From Chryseobacterium sp. IHB B 17019 (GTDB taxonomy: Bacteria; Bacteroidota; Bacteroidia; Flavobacteriales; Weeksellaceae), in assembly GCF_001456155.1 (NCBI RefSeq), contig NZ_CP013293.1, positions 1,116,001-1,180,000 on the forward strand: a stretch of DNA of 64,000 nt. The letters are read 5' to 3'. The notes below the pieces were generated by a model. That model was not told where the DNA came from. It made no database searches and saw only the letters and a program-made list of their open reading frames with translations. The position numbers were made by a program, and so were the translations under genes. Below are positions 34,788-43,337 of the stretch, in pieces (the stretch's first letter is position 1; every line of letters begins with the position of its first letter).

Positions 34788-35528
34788 ATGAAAAACTTTT
34801 TATGTGTAATATCTTTAATGTCTTTACTCATTAGCTGTAAAAAAGAATCAAAGCCAGATCCTACGCCCGAGGCTAAAAATGAAGGTTTATCTGTTGTAAA
34901 AGCAGTTCAGGATCATGTTGAGATTTCGCATCATAAAAAGCCGTCGGATTTTTTGCCGAAAGGATTTGTACTTTTTAAAGAAATTCAAGGCGACTTAAAC
35001 AATGATGGATTGAAAGATTGTATCCTGATTATCAAAGGAACGGAAAAAGACAAAGTAATCAACGATGAATACAGCGGAAAGCTGGACCGGAACCGTCGCG
35101 GAATAATTGTTTTATTTAAAACTAAAAATGACGATTATGAATCAATAGTTGAAAATAAAGACTGTTTTTCCTCTGAAAATGAAGACGGCGGCGTGTATTT
35201 TGCTCCCGAACTTGATGTTTATATTGAAGAAAATAAGCTCTATGTGCATTATGCCCACGGCAGATACGGTTACTGGACGTATACTTTTAAATATGCAAAT
35301 TCTGATTTCCAATTGATTGGCTATGACTCAAGTGAAAATACCGGACCGGTAGTGAGCCGTGAAACGAGTATTAACTTTTTAACAGGAAAAAAACAGGAAA
35401 AAGTCAATACAAATACCGATGCGGAAAGTGGTGATGAGGTTTTCAAAGAAACATGGAGCAAAGTTTCATCTAGGAAGCCCACTTTACTTTCTGAAATTAA
35501 AGATTTTGACGAGCTCGATCTCTCATAA
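34788..35528 (+). CDS. Unrecognised lipoprotein with a calcium-loop-like segment
   Basis: 246 residues. Signal MKNFLCVISLMSLLISC with Cys17, then KKESKPD. A short linker leads to a segment GDLNNDGLKDCILII (about 66-80) that looks like the DxNxDGxxD calcium loop of FG-GAP/VCBS-type repeats. Later beta-rich parts contain YVHYAHGRYGYWTYTFKY. No family recognised. It starts 9 bp after ppc and probably rides on the same mRNA; a shared function is not evident. Confidence 0.78.
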   Translation: MKNFLCVISLMSLLISCKKESKPDPTPEAKNEGLSVVKAVQDHVEISHHKKPSDFLPKGFVLFKEIQGDLNNDGLKDCILIIKGTEKDKVINDEYSGKLDRNRRGIIVLFKTKNDDYESIVENKDCFSSENEDGGVYFAPELDVYIEENKLYVHYAHGRYGYWTYTFKYANSDFQLIGYDSSENTGPVVSRETSINFLTGKKQEKVNTNTDAESGDEVFKETWSKVSSRKPTLLSEIKDFDELDLS

Positions 35529-35533
35529 AAAAT

Positions 35534-35560
35534 AAAGCCTCTCGATTGAGAGGCTTTTCA
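35534..35560. terminator. Bidirectional terminator between convergent genes
   Basis: AAAGCCTCTC (35534-35543) and GAGAGGCTTT (35548-35557) pair perfectly around GATT, with T-runs on both sides as read. Confidence 0.9.
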
Positions 35561-35562
35561 AT

Positions 35563-37173
35563 TTATTCTTTAATGAATTTTTCGTAATACATTTTATTAT
35601 CTTTCGTCTGAATTTTCAGGTAATAGACTCCTTTTGCAAAATCTTCAACCTTTACAGATTTTTGATTGTTAACTTTTGTAATTAATCTTCCCAAATTATC
35701 ATAGATTTCCATAGAAAGAATTTCGTTTTCAGAAGCAATATTCAGAATATTTTTAACAGGATTAGGAAAAATCACCAACTGGTCCTTTTTTACTAAATCT
35801 GATGTATTCAAAACATTATTATAAAACTTTCCGAAATTCAGGATTCCAAAACCCATTTGATCGGTGTGAGCAGGATAGAGCGATGCCGTTTCTCTTAATC
35901 GATTTCTCATTTGATCCCGGTTCATCGTGGAAAAAGCCTGGATAAGACATGCAATTCCTCCTGCAGCTACGGGTGTTGCAATGGAAGTTCCGCTTACGGC
36001 AGTTGTAGAATTATTCATTACCGTTGTGGTTAAAGTTCCTCTTGCGCTTGCATCCGGCTTTACTACACCTGCTGAATTGGGTCCGTAAGATGAAAAGTTA
36101 GAAGAAGCTCCCGCCGAATCTACCGAACCTATCGTGAAAACTTTAGCATTATCAGCCGGAGTCAAAATGTAATGCCAAGGCTGTACTCCTGAGTTTCCAG
36201 CTGCAAAATTCACAAAAATTCCTTTATTGGTGGCAATTTCGGCTGCTCTCGCAATAAAAGAGGTTGTTCCGTTCAAATTAGCGTAAGTGTAATTGTATTT
36301 CGGATCATCAAAAGTAGCGTAACCAAGCGATGTCGTGATTAAATCAACGCCTTTTCTGTCGGCCTCTTCGGCTGCTTCAATCCAGTATAATTCTTCTTCG
36401 GGAATTTCTGCGGTGGCATTTTCACTTCGGTATAAATAAAAATCCGCATCCGGCGCAGATCCTACAAATGTATTTTGGATATAACCTCCGATTGCCCCCA
36501 AAACTACGGTTCCGTGATTGTTAAGTGTAGAATTATAAATATTGTTCGTTTTGGTCACAAAATCATAACCTCCCTTAATGTGATTATTCGTCCACAATCT
36601 TGAGAAGGCAGAACCTGTATCTACTGTCGGAAATCCCGTATCAATCACTGCAATTGTCACGCCTGTCCCGGTATAACCTGCAAGATGAAGCGGACGAAGA
36701 TTGATCTGGTCGATCTGTTCAGAGCCTGAGCCGTAATCAAATACGGTTAAGTTTTTATTCGTTGAGCTTGTGAAATCATCCCATTTGTTTACATTTTGAG
36801 TTTTGGGAACAGTGGAAGAATTTTTAGCAAAACTTTCAACCGATTGTACATAAGTCTGAGCCTGAATTGTCGCTACCTGAGCCGGAGTCGCGTTAACGGC
36901 AACACCATTCAGCCATTTTGAATAATCCGTAACAGTGAAGCCCAGTGTTTGGATATTTTGGATGTATGACTGCTCGATAGGTGCATCCTGATCATTAAGG
37001 GCAATTCCCAATGCAATACGGCGGTTGAGGGATTTCTGTGACAGTTCGGACAACGGATTTGCGTAAAATGCGGCCTTGTTTGGTTTGTCTTTAAAATAAA
37101 CAAAAACAAGCGAAGTCTGAGAAAAAACAGACGAGTAACCTGCTAACAGACAAAAGAGTAAAATTTTTTTCAT
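35563..37173 (-). CDS. Secreted subtilisin-like serine protease with type IX secretion tail
   Basis: 536 residues. Signal peptide ends at VFSQ (19). An N-terminal propeptide of about 130 residues precedes the S8 domain with Asp178 (AVIDTG), His220 (NHGTVV), oxyanion Asn327 (AAGNSG) and nucleophile Ser397 (SGTSIATP). Residues from about 463 (FPNPVKNIL...) to KFIKE form a type A C-terminal sorting domain (Por secretion tail), which directs export by the type IX system. It would degrade external proteins or activate other surface proteins. Divergent from the sugar-nucleotide cluster. Confidence 0.95.
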   Translation of the reverse strand: MKKILLFCLLAGYSSVFSQTSLVFVYFKDKPNKAAFYANPLSELSQKSLNRRIALGIALNDQDAPIEQSYIQNIQTLGFTVTDYSKWLNGVAVNATPAQVATIQAQTYVQSVESFAKNSSTVPKTQNVNKWDDFTSSTNKNLTVFDYGSGSEQIDQINLRPLHLAGYTGTGVTIAVIDTGFPTVDTGSAFSRLWTNNHIKGGYDFVTKTNNIYNSTLNNHGTVVLGAIGGYIQNTFVGSAPDADFYLYRSENATAEIPEEELYWIEAAEEADRKGVDLITTSLGYATFDDPKYNYTYANLNGTTSFIARAAEIATNKGIFVNFAAGNSGVQPWHYILTPADNAKVFTIGSVDSAGASSNFSSYGPNSAGVVKPDASARGTLTTTVMNNSTTAVSGTSIATPVAAGGIACLIQAFSTMNRDQMRNRLRETASLYPAHTDQMGFGILNFGKFYNNVLNTSDLVKKDQLVIFPNPVKNILNIASENEILSMEIYDNLGRLITKVNNQKSVKVEDFAKGVYYLKIQTKDNKMYYEKFIKE

Positions 37174-37259
37174 GTATTTATTTTGTATAAAGATAAAACA
37201 AAATCAATAAAATTTTTGATAGGATTTTAAATTCCTTATTTTTACAGAAATATTTGTTT

Positions 37260-38384
37260 ATGAAAAAAATTCAGATGGTTGACTTACAAAGTCAGTATTA
37301 CAAAATAAAGAACGATGTAGATAATGCAGTTTTAAATGTAATGGATTCGGCGGCTTTTATCAATGGCCCTGAGGTAAAGTCTTTCCAGAATGAATTGGAA
37401 TCTTATTTGGAAGTAAAAAACGTTATTCCTTGTGCAAACGGAACAGATGCGCTTCAAATTGCGTTGATGGCTCTGGATCTGCAGGAAGGTGACGAGATTA
37501 TCACGGCAGATTTTACTTTTGCCGCTACGGTAGAGGTTATTCATTTATTAAAATTAAAATCTGTTTTGGTAGATGTGGATTACGATACATTTACGATTTC
37601 AACAGAAGCGATTAAAAAAGCGATCACTCCAAAAACAAAAGCAATTATTCCGGTACATATTTTCGGGCAATGTGCTGATATGGAGGAAATTTTAAAGATT
37701 GCGAAAGAACATAATTTATACGTAATCGAAGACAATGCCCAAGCGATCGGTTCAGAATATACGTTCTCTGACGGTACTGTAAAAGCAGCGGGGACAATGG
37801 GAACTATAGGGACTACTTCATTTTTCCCTTCTAAAAACTTAGGCTGTTATGGTGATGGTGGTGCAATTTACACGAATGATGATGAAGTGGCCCACCGTTT
37901 AAGAGGAATCGTAAACCACGGAATGTACGAAAGATATTACCATGACGAGGTAGGAGTAAACTCGAGATTAGACAGTGTTCAGGCGGCAGTTTTAAGAAAA
38001 AAACTTCCACATCTTGATACTTACAATGAAGCAAGAAAAAGGGCCGCAGATTACTACGATGAAGCTTTTGCCGGGCACGAAAATATTTTAACTCCAAAAA
38101 GAGCGGAAAATTCTACCCATGTTTTTCATCAGTATACCTTGAGAATCCTGAATGGAAAACGTAATGAACTGCAGAAATTCTTAACAGAAAAAGAGATACC
38201 TGCCATGATCTATTATCCTGTAGCTTTAAGAAAACAAAAAGCATATTACCAGGAAAGTAACGATGCGGATTTCGTGAATACAGATAAGCTTCTGGATCAG
38301 GTAATTTCTCTTCCGATGCACACGGAACTGGATGATGAGCAGCTGAAGTATATTACGGATGCTGTGCTGGAGTTTATGGGGTAA
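37260..38384 (+). CDS. DegT/DnrJ/EryC1-family sugar aminotransferase
   Basis: PLP enzyme of 374 residues that transfers an amino group to a nucleotide-linked keto sugar. NGTDALQIALMAL (60-72) binds the cofactor phosphate, EDNAQAIG (157-164) holds the pyridine-N Asp, and Lys192 in SFFPSKNLGCYGDGG forms the Schiff base. The ATG at 37260 is used; a TTG two codons before is unlikely. With galE and the cytidylyltransferase-like gene it makes an operon for surface polysaccharide precursors, now split by the RAYT element, whose left repeat begins at the base after this stop codon. Confidence 0.93.
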   Translation: MKKIQMVDLQSQYYKIKNDVDNAVLNVMDSAAFINGPEVKSFQNELESYLEVKNVIPCANGTDALQIALMALDLQEGDEIITADFTFAATVEVIHLLKLKSVLVDVDYDTFTISTEAIKKAITPKTKAIIPVHIFGQCADMEEILKIAKEHNLYVIEDNAQAIGSEYTFSDGTVKAAGTMGTIGTTSFFPSKNLGCYGDGGAIYTNDDEVAHRLRGIVNHGMYERYYHDEVGVNSRLDSVQAAVLRKKLPHLDTYNEARKRAADYYDEAFAGHENILTPKRAENSTHVFHQYTLRILNGKRNELQKFLTEKEIPAMIYYPVALRKQKAYYQESNDADFVNTDKLLDQVISLPMHTELDDEQLKYITDAVLEFMG

Positions 38385-38419
38385 GACTTTGTCAAAGTTC
38401 TAAATCTTTGACAAAGTTT
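38385..38419. repeat. REP-like palindrome, left copy beside RAYT
   Basis: 35 bp beginning GACTTTGTCAAAG and ending CTTTGACAAAGTTT. Its 12-bp arms pair perfectly around TTCTAAAT. It is the exact reverse complement, 35 of 35 bases, of the copy at 39001-39035. It starts directly after the aminotransferase stop codon. Confidence 0.92.
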
Positions 38420-38437
38420 AGATAAAACGAGAATTGG

Positions 38438-39028
38438 ATGAGAATAAGAGAAAGCCATTTAGAACCCGATAGATTCTATCACATTTTCAATCGTGGGATA
38501 AATTCTAAATTGACTTTTTTAAATAATGAAAATTTTAATTTCTTTCTGAGAAAAACTAAAGTTTATATTTTACCTTATTTTGATATCTATGCATATTGTT
38601 TAATGCCAAATCATTTTCATTTTATTCTGAAAGTAAAATCAGATATTGAACTTCCTGAGGATTTTAAGAAAACTGGCTTACATTCTGAGGCATGTTTCTT
38701 CAGTAAAGCAATAAGTAAATTAATAAGCAGCTACACTCAGTCTTTTAATAAAGTTTATCAGAGAAGCGGACCGGTTTTTGAATCTCCGTTCAAAAGAATA
38801 CCTATTAATTCGGAAGAATATCTTAGAAACTTAATTATTTATATTCATCAAAATCCAGATAATTTTCATCAATATAAATTTTCATCATATCTTGCAATGA
38901 TTTCTGATTCTAAAACAAACATCCAGCGTGAGAAAGTAATAGAATTGTTTGATGATCCTATAAATTTTGTTGAATGTCATCAAAATAAAGATTTAAACAT
39001 AAACTTTGTCAAAGATTTAGAACTTTGA
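38438..39028 (+). CDS. REP-associated tyrosine transposase (RAYT, IS200-like Y1 family)
   Basis: 196-residue single-strand DNA nuclease/transposase. YHIFNRG (14-20) opens the domain, and the HUH metal motif is NHFHF (His59, His61). SSYTQSFNKVYQRSGPVFESPFKR (97-120) is the RAYT signature; Tyr99 is the likely catalytic tyrosine, Tyr107 an alternative. YIHQNP (135-140) is also typical. RAYTs are single-copy domesticated transposases that move short palindromic REP sequences; the perfect palindromes on both sides support this. The last residues (NFVKDLEL) and the stop codon are encoded inside the right palindrome. Genuine start ATG at 38438, 18 bp after the left palindrome. Confidence 0.9.
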   Translation: MRIRESHLEPDRFYHIFNRGINSKLTFLNNENFNFFLRKTKVYILPYFDIYAYCLMPNHFHFILKVKSDIELPEDFKKTGLHSEACFFSKAISKLISSYTQSFNKVYQRSGPVFESPFKRIPINSEEYLRNLIIYIHQNPDNFHQYKFSSYLAMISDSKTNIQREKVIELFDDPINFVECHQNKDLNINFVKDLEL

Positions 39029-39035
39029 CAAAGTC
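39001..39035. repeat. REP-like palindrome, right copy beside RAYT
   Basis: Begins AAACTTTGTCAAAG, ends CTTTGACAAAGTC. Exact inverted copy of 38385-38419. It overlaps the last eight codons and stop of the transposase gene and ends 13 bp before the galE ATG. Confidence 0.92.
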
Positions 39036-39048
39036 CAAAAAAATTAAA

Positions 39049-40071
39049 ATGGCAATACTCGTAACAGGAGGTCTTGGATATATCGGTTCGCACACGGTTG
39101 TGGAGCTTTTAAATAACAATTTTGAAGTTGTTATTGTAGATGATTTATCCAATTCCGAAAGGTTTATTTTAAAAAATATTGAAGAAATTACGGGTAAAAA
39201 ACCTGTTTTTTATCCTTTTGATTTAAAAAGGAGAGAGCTTCTGACGCAGGTTTTTGATGCTCATGAGATTGATGGCTGTATCAATTTTGCGGCCTCGAAA
39301 GCGGTTGGTGAAAGTCAGTTGATACCGGTGGATTATTATGAAAATAATTTATTTTCTTTAATTAATATTTTACAGGAGTTTAAAGAAAGAGGAATTTCAA
39401 ATTTCATTTTCAGTTCATCCTGTACGGTTTACGGGCAGGCAGATACAATGCCTATTGACGAAAATACACCACTGAAAATGCCCGAAAGTGTTTACGGAAA
39501 GACGAAACAAATGGGTGAGGAGATTTTAGCTGATTTTGCAAAAGCTTATCGCCGAAAAATTTCGTTGTTGAGATATTTTAATCCCATTGGAGCGCATCCA
39601 TCAGGGAAAATAGGGGAATTGCCGATTGGGATTCCGAATAATTTAGTACCTTACGTTATGCAAACTGCTGCCGGAATTCGTGAAAAATTGAATATTTGGG
39701 GGAACGACTACCCAACGGAAGACGGAACTGCGGTGCGTGATTATATTTACGTTGTTGATCTTGCAAAAGCGCACGTTGCTGCTCTGAAAAGATTAATGAA
39801 TGACCAATCCGGGGAGGCTGTAATTGATATTTTCAACCTCGGAACAGGAAAAGGATCTTCGGTGCTGGAAGTTGTAAAGGCTTTTGAAATAGCAAATAAT
39901 GTGGAGGTTCCTTACCAGATTTGCGACAGAAGGGAAGGAGATATTACCGTTGCCTATGCCAATGTGGATAAAGCAGAAAAAGAACTTGGCTGGAAGTCGG
40001 AAACTCCTTTGGAAGAGGCTTTGAGGACGGTTTGGGAATGGCAGAAATATCTGGGAACAAGAAATGTTTAA
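39049..40071 (+). CDS. galE: UDP-glucose 4-epimerase
   Basis: Interconverts UDP-glucose and UDP-galactose with bound NAD. 340 residues of the extended short-chain dehydrogenase family: Rossmann motif GGLGYIGSH (7-15), Asp31-Asp32 binding the NAD ribose, catalytic Tyr149-x3-Lys153 with the nearby Ser/Thr in SSSCTVYG, and RYFNPIGAHPSG as in GalE. The ATG at 39049 gives the normal N-terminus; the open frame upstream is the REP sequence. It supplies sugar nucleotides for the neighbouring aminotransferase/cytidylyltransferase pathway or for galactose use. Confidence 0.95.
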   Translation: MAILVTGGLGYIGSHTVVELLNNNFEVVIVDDLSNSERFILKNIEEITGKKPVFYPFDLKRRELLTQVFDAHEIDGCINFAASKAVGESQLIPVDYYENNLFSLINILQEFKERGISNFIFSSSCTVYGQADTMPIDENTPLKMPESVYGKTKQMGEEILADFAKAYRRKISLLRYFNPIGAHPSGKIGELPIGIPNNLVPYVMQTAAGIREKLNIWGNDYPTEDGTAVRDYIYVVDLAKAHVAALKRLMNDQSGEAVIDIFNLGTGKGSSVLEVVKAFEIANNVEVPYQICDRREGDITVAYANVDKAEKELGWKSETPLEEALRTVWEWQKYLGTRNV

Positions 40072-40102
40072 AAATTAAGTTTAAAAAAAGAAATTTATTT
40101 AT

Positions 40103-40555
40103 ATGAAAACACAAAGAATTGGCATTACGTTTTCGTCGTTTGACTTACTTCATGCCGGTCACATTAAAATGCTTGAAGAAGCAAAAACGGTTTGTGACTA
40201 TCTTATCGTTGGCTTGCAGATTGATCCCTCTCATGATCGGCCAAACAAGAATAGACCCACGCAGACCATTGTAGAAAGATATATTCAGCTGAAGGCAGTG
40301 AATGCTGTTGATGAGATTATTCCTTACTATACGGAAGAAGATCTTCTGGATATTTTAAAGTCTTTTGTAATTGATGTAAGAATCATCGGTGATGATTACC
40401 TGGACAGAGATTTTACAGGGAAAAAATATTGCGAAGAGAAAGGTATTGAGATCTTTTACAATAAAAGAGACCACAGGTTTTCCTCCAGTGACCTGAGAAG
40501 AAGAATTTATGAAGCTGAAATGGAAAAAATTTCAAGAACTGAAACCATAAAATAA
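40103..40555 (+). CDS. Cytidylyltransferase-like nucleotidyltransferase (TagD type)
   Basis: 150 residues. The HxGH nucleotide-binding motif is LLHAGH (residues about 14-19), with SFD before it, and the end motif is RFSSSDLRRRI (about 127-137), like the ISSTxLR of the HIGH superfamily. It is closest in layout to glycerol-3-phosphate cytidylyltransferases and related sugar-phosphate nucleotidyltransferases. It starts 31 bp after galE and would activate a sugar or polyol phosphate for surface glycan synthesis. Substrate is not determinable. Confidence 0.88.
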   Translation: MKTQRIGITFSSFDLLHAGHIKMLEEAKTVCDYLIVGLQIDPSHDRPNKNRPTQTIVERYIQLKAVNAVDEIIPYYTEEDLLDILKSFVIDVRIIGDDYLDRDFTGKKYCEEKGIEIFYNKRDHRFSSSDLRRRIYEAEMEKISRTETIK

Positions 40556-40587
40556 AAAAATCCCGAAAGTAATTTCGGGATTTTTGT
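40556..40587. terminator. Bidirectional terminator
   Basis: AAAAATCCCGAAA (40556-40568) pairs perfectly with TTTCGGGATTTTT (40573-40585) around GTAA. Serves the cytidylyltransferase-like gene and the convergent receptor gene. Confidence 0.92.
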
Positions 40588-40603
40588 TTTATATAAGTTT
40601 AGA

Positions 40604-43168
40604 TTACATCGGGCCTTGCTCATCTCCGCCGGCATCATTGGCATTGATGTCTTTTTTCTTCTTAGGCTGCTCGATTTTCTCTCCTTGCTTGAATCTGTAA
40701 GTGAATGACAGTGCAAATTGTCTTGGCTGCCACTGCATATAAGAATCTCTTACACTGTTTGCGGTATAAGTGGTGGATCTCATTGCTCTCGTATTGAAGA
40801 TATCTTGGATGTTGAAAGAAATGGTAGCGTTTCCGTTCCAGATGGTTTTTGAAGCCCCGAAATTGATAGCGTACATGTCTTTTCTATCCTGATATGCTGT
40901 TTTCTGGCCTCCTCTGTAGAAACCCTGAAACTGGAAATTCAATGTTTTATCCACTTTTACGGTAGTGGTAAGTCTTGCTCTTGTTGAGAAACCTTTTCCT
41001 TCAAAATTAGCCACAGCCTGAATTGGGTTTCCTAAGTGATCATAAGTATCATAGACAGTACTTCCTTTTGTATTATATCCGAATAAATCCACGTTTCCGA
41101 GGAATTTCAGCCAGCTTGTTGCATCCCAGTTAAAATTCAAATCTAATCCGTAACGGTCATCAGTACCAAGATTAATTGGTTTTGTATGAGATTCTACAAC
41201 TTTCGGAATTAAAATATTTCCATTTTCATCCTCAGCTAATTTATTATATACAAGCATTTTTGTATCATCAGTCTGATGTCTGTAGTATAGTGTCGGGTTT
41301 ATCGTGAATTTCTTTTTGGAAATACTGTAACCGAATTCATAAGAATCAACATATGAAGGGTTCAGATCAATATTACCATCGAAGATATTCTGGTTATCAT
41401 TATAATTCGGATTCGGAATCATAAAGAATGATCTTGGACGGTCTATTCTTCTTGTATAATTTAATAAAAACTGATTGTCTTTAGCAATTTCATAGCTTAA
41501 ATAAACACTAGGGAACAAATTATTGTAATTTTTCGTAGTGTTGATCGCTGGTTTGTTCGCAACTAAGTTTTTATAGAATATGTCAACATTGGAAAGTTCA
41601 TCTCTCAATCCTAGCTGATAACCAAGTCTTCCGATCTTGCTTTTAAACTGTAAATAAAAAGCATTAAAGGTTTCTTTATAATTAGCATCGTAAGTATACA
41701 ACGGTAAAAAGGATAAATCAGGAGCCGCAAGTGTACTTTGCTGTACATCATTGCTGTAGTCGTTATTATTAATATCGAGTCTGTAGCCCGCTTCAAGCTT
41801 AGAGTTTTCACCAATAGGTAATTCGTAGTCAGCTTTGGCAATTACAGATCTATTAATTGTATTTTGATTAACAATATTCTGTAATTCGAATGCACCGTTA
41901 CGGGTTTGATTAATATCCGTATCATTGTAAGACCTGTTTCTTTGTAAGCTTAATGATAATGACAAGTTCTGCCCTTTATCATTAAACTTATGATCTAATC
42001 CAAAATCACCCTGAAAAGCCAGGTTGTTATTGCTTCCTAATGTTACCCTTTTCGACGTACTATTCGGATCTTTAAAATATGTATAGTAATAATCAATATT
42101 TCCTATATTTTCACTGTCAAATGTTCTTACGGTTCCCGATGCGTTTACAGAAGTTTTGTCTGTAATGTCATATACGATTCCGGCAGAAGCATTGTAGTTG
42201 TTGCTTTTATTTTTGTTTTCAGAATCTGTATTCCTTTGTACCAAATCATCATCCAGTACTGCATTGTTGAAATAATCATCATTTCGGTTTGTGCTTTTGG
42301 ATTCTCTATATCCGCCGCCGCCATTCAGAAACCAGGTAAGATTACCTTTTCTCCAGCTAAGGTTTGTATTTAAATTAGTTTGTGGCAGATATCCTACAGT
42401 TCCCGTGACACTTCCATTAAAGCCTGTTTTCTTGCTCTTCTTTAAAATGATATTCAGAATACCTGCCGTTCCACTAGCCTCAAATTTTGAAGAAGGGTTG
42501 GTAATCACCTCAATTCTCTCAATCTGGTCTGCCGGAATACTTTGCAAAGCATTGGCTCCGTCATCAATTCCCAGGAGGGCAGAAGGTTTTCCGTTGATCA
42601 AAAACTTTACATTAGAGCTTCCCCTCATGGAAACCGTACCGTCTGTATCCACAGAAACCGAAGGCACATTAGCAAGAACATCCTGAAGATTTCCCCCCTT
42701 ACTTACAATATCCTGAGACGGGTCATACGTTCTTTTATCTAATTCTACTTTATATGGTTTTGTAGACTGAGCAGTAATTGTCACCCCTTGAATTTCATTG
42801 GTTTTCAGGTTGGTAGCAGTTGCTTCAGGCTCAATTGATAAAGCTCCAATGTTTCCAGCTGCAGTAATCTGCTTGGTAAGCGTACTTTTTTTGTAATCGA
42901 TTGCCTCCACGCTTACATCGTAATTTCCGGGAGCCAGCTGAAGGGTATATTGTCCTTTTTCATCGGTAAGGGCAGCATCGCTGAATAATTTGTTTGCTTT
43001 ATTACTGAACGTAACAGAAGCATAAGGGACAGGCTGGTTGTTTTTATTGACAACCGACCCGGAAATACCTACCTTTTCCTGCGCAAAGGCCAATGCCGCT
43101 GCCGAAAGTACAAAAGTAAGCCCTAAGGTTTTTTTTGTAAAAATGTTAATGATTTCCGTCTGATTCAT
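40604..43168 (-). CDS. TonB-dependent receptor / outer membrane beta-barrel protein
   Basis: 854 residues. Signal peptide ends at ALAFAQ (about 30). Residues 35-115 form a carboxypeptidase-like regulatory domain (SGSVVNKNNQPVPYASVTF...). The plug follows (about 125-250: VTITAQSTKPYKVELDKRTYD, LANVPSVSVDTDGTVSMRGSSNVKFLINGKP, IERIEVITNPSSKFEASGTAGILNIILKK). The rest is a barrel of the type found in Bacteroidota receptors without a SusD partner. The last 20 residues are polar (QPKKKKDINANDAGGDEQGPM), so the barrel ends before the C-terminus. Ligand unknown; neighbours give no clue. Confidence 0.92.
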   Translation of the reverse strand: MNQTEIINIFTKKTLGLTFVLSAAALAFAQEKVGISGSVVNKNNQPVPYASVTFSNKANKLFSDAALTDEKGQYTLQLAPGNYDVSVEAIDYKKSTLTKQITAAGNIGALSIEPEATATNLKTNEIQGVTITAQSTKPYKVELDKRTYDPSQDIVSKGGNLQDVLANVPSVSVDTDGTVSMRGSSNVKFLINGKPSALLGIDDGANALQSIPADQIERIEVITNPSSKFEASGTAGILNIILKKSKKTGFNGSVTGTVGYLPQTNLNTNLSWRKGNLTWFLNGGGGYRESKSTNRNDDYFNNAVLDDDLVQRNTDSENKNKSNNYNASAGIVYDITDKTSVNASGTVRTFDSENIGNIDYYYTYFKDPNSTSKRVTLGSNNNLAFQGDFGLDHKFNDKGQNLSLSLSLQRNRSYNDTDINQTRNGAFELQNIVNQNTINRSVIAKADYELPIGENSKLEAGYRLDINNNDYSNDVQQSTLAAPDLSFLPLYTYDANYKETFNAFYLQFKSKIGRLGYQLGLRDELSNVDIFYKNLVANKPAINTTKNYNNLFPSVYLSYEIAKDNQFLLNYTRRIDRPRSFFMIPNPNYNDNQNIFDGNIDLNPSYVDSYEFGYSISKKKFTINPTLYYRHQTDDTKMLVYNKLAEDENGNILIPKVVESHTKPINLGTDDRYGLDLNFNWDATSWLKFLGNVDLFGYNTKGSTVYDTYDHLGNPIQAVANFEGKGFSTRARLTTTVKVDKTLNFQFQGFYRGGQKTAYQDRKDMYAINFGASKTIWNGNATISFNIQDIFNTRAMRSTTYTANSVRDSYMQWQPRQFALSFTYRFKQGEKIEQPKKKKDINANDAGGDEQGPM

Positions 43169-43337
43169 AAGGTATCTTTTAATGTAAAATCGTGAAAGAT
43201 TTTTCTTAATATTGTGAAATTGTTAATCAGGTTAATTTCAAAATATTAAGGTTAGTTTATTATTTGTAAATGTATATGTCGCTTTAAAAAGCTAAATGTT
43301 AATTATTAAATTGTTAAAATAAAGTTAAATTTATTTT

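Larger units (their letters stand above)
38385..39035 (+). mobile_element. RAYT transposase gene bracketed by perfect inverted REP copies
   Basis: A 651-bp unit: left palindrome, Y1-type transposase gene, right palindrome in inverted orientation. The unit lies between two genes of a sugar-nucleotide operon, and solitary copies of the palindrome lie at 7704 and 7871. No target duplication is expected for this class. Confidence 0.8.
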
